Shown here piece after piece: positions 1 to 4,010 of a DNA stretch of 5,223 bases (positions within the stretch are counted from its first letter, which is position 1; the number at the start of each line of letters is the position of its first letter). The notes under the pieces are model-generated. The model was not told the origin of the DNA and made no database searches. It saw only the letters and a list, made by a program, of their open reading frames with translations. The position numbers and the translations under genes are program-made. The DNA comes from Bacteroidales bacterium (GTDB lineage: Bacteria; Bacteroidota; Bacteroidia; Bacteroidales; F082). The DNA lies in assembly GCA_016281295.1 (NCBI GenBank), contig JAEEII010000084.1, forward strand, positions 1-5,223, given 5' to 3'.

Positions 1-346
1 CAACGCTCATGGCACGGGTACCCCGATGAACGACAGCGGCGAGACCAAAGCCATCAAGATTGCGATGGGAGAGGAGGAAGCCCATAGAGCTCATATCAGC
101 TCCACCAAGTCGGAGATGGGTCACGCCCTCGGTGCCGCTGGCGGTATCGAACTGGTAGCCGCCGTCATGGCGCTTAACACGGGCATCATCCCGCCAACCA
201 TCGGCCTTGATGACCCTGACCCAGAATGCGACCTCGACTATACCCCCAACAAAGCCATTCAAACTAACATTGACATCGCCATCTCAAACTCCCTCGGCTT
301 TGGCGGTCACAACGCCTGCGTAGCGCTGAGGAAAATTGAGAATTGA
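1..346 (+). CDS. fabF: 3-oxoacyl-ACP synthase II (FabF/KAS II), C-terminal part
   Basis: This is the last 114 codons of a beta-ketoacyl-ACP synthase; the 5' part, with the active-site cysteine, lies left of the window. The reading frame is already open at base 2, before the first in-frame ATG at 26. The enzyme condenses malonyl-ACP with a growing acyl-ACP in the cytoplasm. Visible family marks are NAHGTGTP (first catalytic His), SSTKSEMGHALGAAGG (conserved Lys and second catalytic His), IPPTIG, DPDPECDLDY and the closing SNSLGFGGHNACV glycine-rich loop. The usual FabF motif reads STKSMTGH, so the Glu-Met in place of Met-Thr is a departure. It is followed by fabZ after 90 bp of repeat-filled spacer and is probably cotranscribed with it. 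A specialised KAS from a secondary lipid or polyene pathway cannot be excluded from this fragment alone. Confidence 0.93.
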   Translation, partial: NAHGTGTPMNDSGETKAIKIAMGEEEAHRAHISSTKSEMGHALGAAGGIELVAAVMALNTGIIPPTIGLDDPDPECDLDYTPNKAIQTNIDIAISNSLGFGGHNACVALRKIEN

Positions 347-365
347 TAGGTTAAAGGTGAATAAA

Positions 366-432
366 AATTCGCTTAATTCGCTTAATTCGCCGATAAAAGA
401 AATTCGCTTAATTCGCCGACAAAAAAATTCGC
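366..432. repeat. AATTCGC tandem repeat array in the fabF-fabZ gap
   Basis: Six copies of the heptamer AATTCGC begin at 366, 375, 384, 401, 410 and 426. The first three are joined by TT, giving a 9-bp period. A longer 26-bp unit at 375-400 is repeated at 401-426 with two mismatches (T394/C420 and G399/A425). The array ends 4 nt before the fabZ ATG and takes up most of the 90-bp gap. No hairpin, terminator or promoter motif is evident in it. Whether it acts on translation or is a passive slippage product is unknown. Confidence 0.9.
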
Positions 433-436
433 AGAT

Positions 437-865
437 ATGAATAGAGAAGAAATCAAACAGTATCTCCCGCACCGTGAACCCATGCTCTTAGTCGATGAGA
501 TGACCCTCGACGAGAACCATGTGGCTCATTCCAAGTACCACGTAACGGGCGAGGAGTTTTTCCTGCAAGGTCATTTCCCAGGTGAACCCGTTGTCCCGGG
601 TGTCATCCTCTGTGAGATCATGGCCCAGTCCTGTGCTTTGCTGATGAAGGACGACCTCATTGGCAAGCTGACTTTCTACACAGGCATCGACAAGGTGCGT
701 TTCAAGAACAGCGTCCGTCCTGGCGACACCGTTGAGGTCGAAGCCACCCTCGATGTGCATCGTGCCAACATCTACATCTGTTCCGCCAAGCTGAGCGTGG
801 ACGGAAAAATGTGTGTCAGAGGCGAACTCTCCTTCGCACTCCTTCCCGATACCCGAAACAAATAA
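437..865 (+). CDS. fabZ: 3-hydroxyacyl-ACP dehydratase FabZ
   Basis: The 142-residue product has the normal length of FabZ, the hotdog-fold enzyme that dehydrates (3R)-hydroxyacyl-ACP to trans-2-enoyl-ACP. The N-terminal LPHREPMLLVDEM (residues 10-22) is the FabZ signature. GHFPGEPVVPGVILCEIMAQ (45-64) contains the catalytic His46 and Glu60, and the spacing between them is that of the family. KVRFKNSVRPGD (around 86-97) matches the conserved central strand region. The ATG at 437 is the natural start because the signature begins only ten residues later. No Shine-Dalgarno sequence is visible, in keeping with Bacteroidota. The FabA alternative (isomerising dehydratase) is less likely given the short length and motif wording. 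Its stop codon overlaps the first copy of the repeat leading to acpP. Confidence 0.95.
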   Translation: MNREEIKQYLPHREPMLLVDEMTLDENHVAHSKYHVTGEEFFLQGHFPGEPVVPGVILCEIMAQSCALLMKDDLIGKLTFYTGIDKVRFKNSVRPGDTVEVEATLDVHRANIYICSAKLSVDGKMCVRGELSFALLPDTRNK

Positions 866-890
866 CTAAACAACAGCATAACTAAACAAC
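862..890. repeat. 13-bp direct repeat spanning the fabZ stop and the acpP leader
   Basis: ATAACTAAACAAC occurs exactly twice, at 862-874 and 878-890, separated by AGC (16-bp period). The first copy contains the fabZ stop codon TAA (863-865). The second ends 10 nt before the acpP ATG, which is preceded by TTTAAATATC. The two copies account for most of the 35-bp gap. Confidence 0.9.
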
Positions 891-900
891 TTTAAATATC

Positions 901-1140
901 ATGGCAACAATTCAAGACAAAGTAAGAAGCATCATCGCTTCCAAATTAGGCCTCTCTGAGGACGAAATCACCCCTGAAAAGAACCTTTCCAACGACCTTG
1001 GAGCCGACTCTCTGGATGTCGTCGAGCTCTCCATGGAACTGGAACGCGAGTTTAACCTGAAGTTTGAAGACAGCGACACGGAGAAGATTCAGACCGTGGA
1101 AGACCTCTACAAACTTATTGAAGAATACAACAAGAAATAA
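901..1140 (+). CDS. acpP: Acyl carrier protein
   Basis: A 79-residue acidic protein of classic ACP length. It carries the growing acyl chain on a 4'-phosphopantetheine arm attached to Ser37 in the motif GADSLDVVEL (34-43). The rest fits the four-helix ACP fold: helix I at about 3-16 (IQDKVRSIIASKLG), the Asp/Glu-rich loop with ITPEKNLSNDLG (23-34), recognition helix II from Ser37 to about 51 (ELSMELEREF), and the final helix QTVEDLYKLIEEYN (64-77). In this operon it sits between the dehydratase and the ketoreductase, both of which act on its thioesters. The start at 901 is the only sensible one. An 88-bp gap holding a large hairpin separates it from fabG, which could uncouple its high expression from that of fabG. 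Confidence 0.96.
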   Translation: MATIQDKVRSIIASKLGLSEDEITPEKNLSNDLGADSLDVVELSMELEREFNLKFEDSDTEKIQTVEDLYKLIEEYNKK

Positions 1141-1143
1141 TTA

Positions 1144-1225
1144 AGAATTTAGAATTTAGAATTTAGAGGGATTGGGCGAACTCGCTCCCTCTAAATTCTA
1201 AATTCTAAATTCTAAATTCTAAATT
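1144..1225. repeat. Perfect 28-bp inverted repeat made of 7-bp tandem units, acpP-fabG gap
   Basis: The left arm 1144-1171 pairs without a mismatch with 1186-1213, around a 14-nt loop (TTGGGCGAACTCGC) that can add a further GCG/CGC pairing. The left arm holds three tandem GAATTTA units from 1145. The right arm holds five tandem CTAAATT units from 1191 to 1225, so the right arm has two surplus copies that leave 1214-1228 single-stranded just before the fabG ATG at 1229. The stem is AT-rich except for a GAGGGA/TCCCTC cap near the loop. There is no T-tract after it that would make it a canonical intrinsic terminator. It could act as an RNA processing or stability element, or occlude fabG initiation in shifted registers. 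Confidence 0.93.
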
Positions 1226-1228
1226 ACT

Positions 1229-1975
1229 ATGAACATGTTAGAGAACAAGGTGGCTTTGATCACGGGTGCCGGTCGTGGCATTGGCAAGGCCATCGCCATG
1301 CGTTTTGCAAGTGAAGGCTGCAACATTGCTTTCACGGATATTGCGTTGAACGACTTCGTGTTGGAGACCGAGAAAGAGCTTCAGGCCATGGGCATCCAGG
1401 CCAAGGCTTACGCTTCCAACGCTGCCAATTTCGCTGAGACCCAGCAGGTGGTGGAAGAGATCGTCAAGGACTTCGGTCGCATCGACATCCTGGTCAACAA
1501 CGCCGGTATTACCAAGGACACTGCGTTGAAGCGCATGACCGAGGAACAATGGGATGCAGTCATCAACGTCAACCTCAAGTCGGTGTTCAACTTCACCAAG
1601 GCCGTGCAGCCCGTCATGTGGCGGCAGGGTGGTGGCAGTGTCATCAACATGAGTTCGGTGGTGGGTGTCTCAGGCAACGCCAACCAGTGCAACTATTCCG
1701 CTTCCAAGGCCGGCATCATCGGTTTCACCAAGAGTGCCGCCAAGGAGATGGGCGTTCGTAACATCCGTCACAATGCCATTGCTCCGGGATTCATCATCAC
1801 GGCGATGACCAACGCTTTGCCGGAGGATGTCCGCAAGGCTTGGGAACAGCAGATCCCGTTGCGTCGCGGTGGCACCCCCGAGGACGTCGCCAATGTGGCG
1901 CTCTTCCTCGCCTCCGACCTCTCCTCGTATGTCACGGGACAGGTGATTCACTGCTGTGGCGGCATGAATTGCTAA
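1229..1975 (+). CDS. fabG: 3-oxoacyl-ACP reductase FabG (SDR family)
   Basis: A 248-residue short-chain dehydrogenase that reduces 3-oxoacyl-ACP to (3R)-hydroxyacyl-ACP with NADPH. Motifs in order: TGAGRGIG (12-19) for the dinucleotide, NNAG (90-93), catalytic Asn115 in NVNLKS, Ser143 in NMSSVVG, and Tyr156 with Lys160 in YSASK. IAPGFI (184-189) and LRRGGTPEDVANVALFLASD (211-230) are typical of FabG rather than of SDRs in general. The length is normal. The start is ATG 1229; Met3 at 1235 is a possible alternative and would change little. Oddities are His181 in IRHNAIAPG, where a small or aliphatic residue is common, and a cysteine-bearing end HCCGGMNC. It is the last gene of the operon, followed by a terminator 31 nt after the stop. 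Confidence 0.95.
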   Translation: MNMLENKVALITGAGRGIGKAIAMRFASEGCNIAFTDIALNDFVLETEKELQAMGIQAKAYASNAANFAETQQVVEEIVKDFGRIDILVNNAGITKDTALKRMTEEQWDAVINVNLKSVFNFTKAVQPVMWRQGGGSVINMSSVVGVSGNANQCNYSASKAGIIGFTKSAAKEMGVRNIRHNAIAPGFIITAMTNALPEDVRKAWEQQIPLRRGGTPEDVANVALFLASDLSSYVTGQVIHCCGGMNC

Positions 1976-2005
1976 GGATTACAAAACGAGCAGTTTTTTA
2001 TTTGG

Positions 2006-2033
2006 AAAGGCACCTCGGGAGAGGTGCTTTTTT
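2006..2033 (+). terminator. Intrinsic terminator of the fab operon
   Basis: The stem GCACCTC/GAGGTGC (2010-2016 with 2021-2027) with a GGGA loop can extend to 2006/2031 through one G-T wobble and A-T pairs. A run of six T follows at 2028-2033. It lies 31 nt past the fabG stop and 6 nt from the stop of the convergent gene. Read on the minus strand the extended stem has an A-C mismatch and only a weak T stretch, so it should work mainly rightward. Confidence 0.88.
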
Positions 2034-2038
2034 CGTAA

Positions 2039-2854
2039 TCATCCAAGCATAATATTAACCTCGCCCTTTTGATTCAACACGACAAGGGCAAAAATGATGG
2101 CACCGATGAACGCTAAGAAGATTAGCATCGCGTAATACAAAAGAACAACCAAGATGCTTCGCCAGGCGGTTTTTACTATACTGTAGCCCAACATCTTCCT
2201 GAAACAGGCGGTGAAGGCGATGATGATGACCAAAGGCGACAATAAAAATCCCAGCTGCAACGCCAAGTTGTGGTCGAATAGATAGGTGACTTTGGTCAAA
2301 CATCTAAATAATACCACGATGACCATCGCATACACGATGGTGATGATGTATTCCGCCCAGTAATAGCGCTTGCGGTTGGCTCGGCCGTAACAGGCTCTGG
2401 CCGCAAGCACAATCAACGGCAGTGTTAGCATGAAGCATAAGATATAGTGGTTGATGTAAAAAAATACGATTTGTTTGATCGCATGGAAAACATCAGCGGT
2501 TTGGGCATCATTTTGTTCGACTTCCTGTGAGAAAGCCACCTCTTTGAACGCCTCTTGGACCATAAATCCGGTGGTAGCCGAGGTGATGAGGATGTACAGC
2601 GTCAGAGCCAAAAACAGCATCGGGAAAGGCGAAAAATAGCGCTTCCGCTTCCCGCCGAGGATGTCCACAATCATTGAGGCGGGTCGGGCGAACAAGTTCT
2701 TGAGAGTGAACCAGATGCTGCCGTCGCGTCCCAAAATCGCTGCCGCCAAGTTCTCAAAGATAAACCTCATGGTGAACCGGCCAGTTTCGGCACTTTGGCC
2801 ACATTCTGGGCAATACTTGCCTTCAAACTCGTTTCCGCAATTCAAACACTTCAT
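2039..2854 (-). CDS. DUF3667-type zinc-ribbon membrane protein
   Basis: A 271-residue protein of unknown biochemical function. It opens with a zinc-ribbon CLNCGNEFEGKYCPECGQ (Cys3, Cys6, Cys15, Cys18), followed by WFTLKNLFARPASMIVDIL (48-66), then GGKRKRYFSPFP (67-78). This is the arrangement I associate with DUF3667 proteins of Bacteroidota (recalled, not searched). Five hydrophobic segments follow, roughly 74-95, 129-151, 167-184, 195-217 and 232-261, so it should sit in the inner membrane with the ribbon in the cytoplasm. There is no signal peptide. The start at 2854 is fixed by the ribbon beginning at residue 3. It lies 23 nt downstream of the LytTR gene on the same strand and is probably cotranscribed. 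It may be a partner or an output of that regulator, but nothing in the sequence proves either. Confidence 0.82.
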   Translation of the reverse strand: MKCLNCGNEFEGKYCPECGQSAETGRFTMRFIFENLAAAILGRDGSIWFTLKNLFARPASMIVDILGGKRKRYFSPFPMLFLALTLYILITSATTGFMVQEAFKEVAFSQEVEQNDAQTADVFHAIKQIVFFYINHYILCFMLTLPLIVLAARACYGRANRKRYYWAEYIITIVYAMVIVVLFRCLTKVTYLFDHNLALQLGFLLSPLVIIIAFTACFRKMLGYSIVKTAWRSILVVLLYYAMLIFLAFIGAIIFALVVLNQKGEVNIMLG

Positions 2855-2878
2855 TCTAACTTCTGTCTTCTAACTTCT
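2854..2878. repeat. 11-bp direct repeat filling the LytTR-DUF3667 junction
   Basis: TTCTAACTTCT (plus strand) occurs at 2854-2864 and 2868-2878, separated by GTC (14-bp period). In the sense of the operon this is AGAAGTTAGAA twice: the upstream copy starts in the stop codon of the LytTR gene and the downstream copy ends on the A of the DUF3667 ATG. The repeat therefore spans the whole gap between the two genes. Its layout parallels the 862-890 repeat but its sequence is unrelated. Confidence 0.88.
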
Positions 2879-3756
2879 TATTTTTTATTAAACACTTCCA
2901 GCACCCGCTTCGAATAGGTCTTCGATACCGGAATGGAATCCAATCCCTCTCGGTCAAACTCGATGATGAATCCGTCGGCTTCGTTATGCAAAACACTGAT
3001 TTTTTTGGCGTTTACGATATAGGACCGGTGACAGCGCATCAACGAGCTGGAATCCACACAGTTGTCCTCGATGGTCTTCATCTTGCAGCGCAGCATGTAA
3101 CTGGCAATGGCTCCGTTGCGCTGGTAAAACACGTTGATGTAGTTGTCCTCCGCCTTTATATAATATAGGTTGTCGAGTTTCACCGAAAGCTTCAGGTTGC
3201 CGTTGTTGTCCATCAGGTTGATAATCTCAGTATGCTCGGGTAGCACTTCGTTGTCCGATTCCACCGTGTCACTCTTTGTGAGCATCAATTTGCGCCGAGT
3301 GTCTTGTAGAATGAACATCAAATCGGTGATGATATAAGGAACCGCTAAGGCGATAAACGTGATTAACAGACTCTTCCCAAAGATGTATCCTAATGAATAA
3401 GGTGTGGCTTTGACGATGAAAAAGGAAAGGTAAGTGTGAAAAGCGGCAATCACCACTATCTCTAAAAAGAGCCATAGGATATACGCCCACATGGCGAAAT
3501 GACGCCGCCGTTTGACACTGTAGGTCATCAGCACACGGCTACAGGCGAGGAAGAAGGTGCCAATGCCCACAAACGCTACGGTTCCTAAAAAACGGCTGTT
3601 GGTGCCTAACTGAAACCATGAGGTCTCGGAAAATGGAGTGTAGGCAGTCAAAAACACTAAGGCAAACAGGGTGGATATAATGACGTTCTGAGCCTGGTTG
3701 ATAGGGTCGGTGAGGCATTCCGGTGCTTGGGTGATAAGTTGTTTGCGAATCTTCAT
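2878..3756 (-). CDS. Membrane-anchored LytTR-family transcriptional regulator
   Basis: A 292-residue protein. The N-terminal half has four hydrophobic segments at roughly 24-40, 56-78, 88-108 and 128-150. A charged linker (about 151-176) leads to a C-terminal LytTR DNA-binding domain (about 177-290). Domain marks are LYYIKAEDNYINVFY (197-211), MLRCKMKTIE (221-230), LMRCHRSYIVNAKKI (239-253) with the typical His-Arg-Ser-Tyr, and IPVSKTYSKRV (275-285). It has no receiver domain, so it is not a two-component response regulator; the membrane part presumably senses a signal or a partner directly. The ATG at 3756 is supported by a -7 promoter element 17 nt upstream. LytTR proteins bind paired direct repeats, and three related repeats lie upstream at 3848-3914, suggesting autoregulation. 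It is first in an operon with the DUF3667 gene. The ligand is unknown. Confidence 0.9.
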   Translation of the reverse strand: MKIRKQLITQAPECLTDPINQAQNVIISTLFALVFLTAYTPFSETSWFQLGTNSRFLGTVAFVGIGTFFLACSRVLMTYSVKRRRHFAMWAYILWLFLEIVVIAAFHTYLSFFIVKATPYSLGYIFGKSLLITFIALAVPYIITDLMFILQDTRRKLMLTKSDTVESDNEVLPEHTEIINLMDNNGNLKLSVKLDNLYYIKAEDNYINVFYQRNGAIASYMLRCKMKTIEDNCVDSSSLMRCHRSYIVNAKKISVLHNEADGFIIEFDREGLDSIPVSKTYSKRVLEVFNKK

Positions 3757-3773
3757 GATAAGTAATTGGACTG

Positions 3774-3781
3774 CAAAGATA
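3774..3781 (-). promoter_or_regulatory. Bacteroidetes-type -7 element for the LytTR operon
   Basis: On the minus strand this reads TATCTTTG, an exact match to the TAnnTTTG -7 element of the Bacteroidota primary sigma factor. Transcription would start some 4-8 nt downstream, leaving a very short leader before the ATG at 3756. I see no clear TTTG at the -33 position, so the promoter may need an activator. Confidence 0.55.
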
Positions 3782-3847
3782 GAAAAAAAATACGAGTTTT
3801 GATTTTTATTACCGAACTGTGAAATTTGAATGCGCCAATTCCCTGTT

Positions 3848-3914
3848 TTTTACGCATTGCAAATCGTTTTTTTACGTAATGCAATAAGTGCGAGTGAGTT
3901 TTTACGTATTGCAA
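3848..3914. promoter_or_regulatory. Three direct repeats, candidate LytTR operator
   Basis: TTTTACGCATTGCAA (3848-3862), TTTTACGTAATGCAA (3870-3884) and TTTTACGTATTGCAA (3900-3914) share TTTTACGnAnTGCAA in the same orientation. The offsets are 22 and 30 bp, close to two and three helix turns. Their cores TACGTAATG and TACGTATTG agree at 7 of 9 positions with the published LytTR half-site pattern [TA][AC][CA]GTTN[AG][TG] as I recall it. The 22-bp offset leaves 13 bp between 9-bp half sites, near the family norm. The repeats lie in the divergent region between the LytTR gene and the Sel1-like gene, so they could control either or both. Assignment to this LytTR protein is inference. Confidence 0.6.
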
Positions 3915-3958
3915 AATATTCTTATATAATAAGTAAAGGCAAAGCAGACGATATTACT

Positions 3959-3966
3959 GACCTTTG
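3959..3966 (+). promoter_or_regulatory. Possible -7 element for the Sel1-like gene
   Basis: GACCTTTG matches TAnnTTTG except for the first base and is followed by CA, as often seen in Bacteroidota promoters. It would give a leader of about 35-40 nt to the ATG at 4011. No -33 TTTG is evident. It also forms part of the small palindrome TTTGC-ATA-GCAAA (3963-3975). This is a weak call. Confidence 0.35.
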
Positions 3967-4010
3967 CATAGCAAAAATGAAACAAGCGAAAAATCAAGAA
4001 TGGTAATTGC

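Noticed and set aside
366..432. CRISPR array
   Set aside because: Units are 7-26 bp and nearly contiguous, without unique spacers of constant length, and no cas gene is present.
284..472. 62-codon minus-strand frame across the fabF end and the AATTCGC array
   Set aside because: Its middle is just the translated repeat array, and it overlaps two well-supported genes antisense.
1144..1225. Insertion sequence remnant or MITE
   Set aside because: The inverted arms consist of 7-bp tandem units and abut directly. There is no target-site duplication outside them and no transposase fragment; a simple-repeat hairpin explains it better.
1238..1951. Several overlapping minus-strand and +frame open frames of 70-103 codons inside fabG
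   Set aside because: They are shadows of a GC-balanced gene with full SDR motifs; none has its own recognisable domain or start context.
1..1975. Aryl polyene or type II polyketide cluster
   Set aside because: FabZ, ACP and FabG all read as standard fatty acid synthesis enzymes, and no aromatic starter enzyme, cyclase, acyltransferase or exporter is visible. The possibility is kept only as a check under the enoyl reductase finding.
2006..2031. Fully bidirectional terminator for both convergent operons
   Set aside because: On the minus strand the extended stem contains an A-C mismatch and the following tract is TTTCC rather than a T run, so only rightward termination is well supported.
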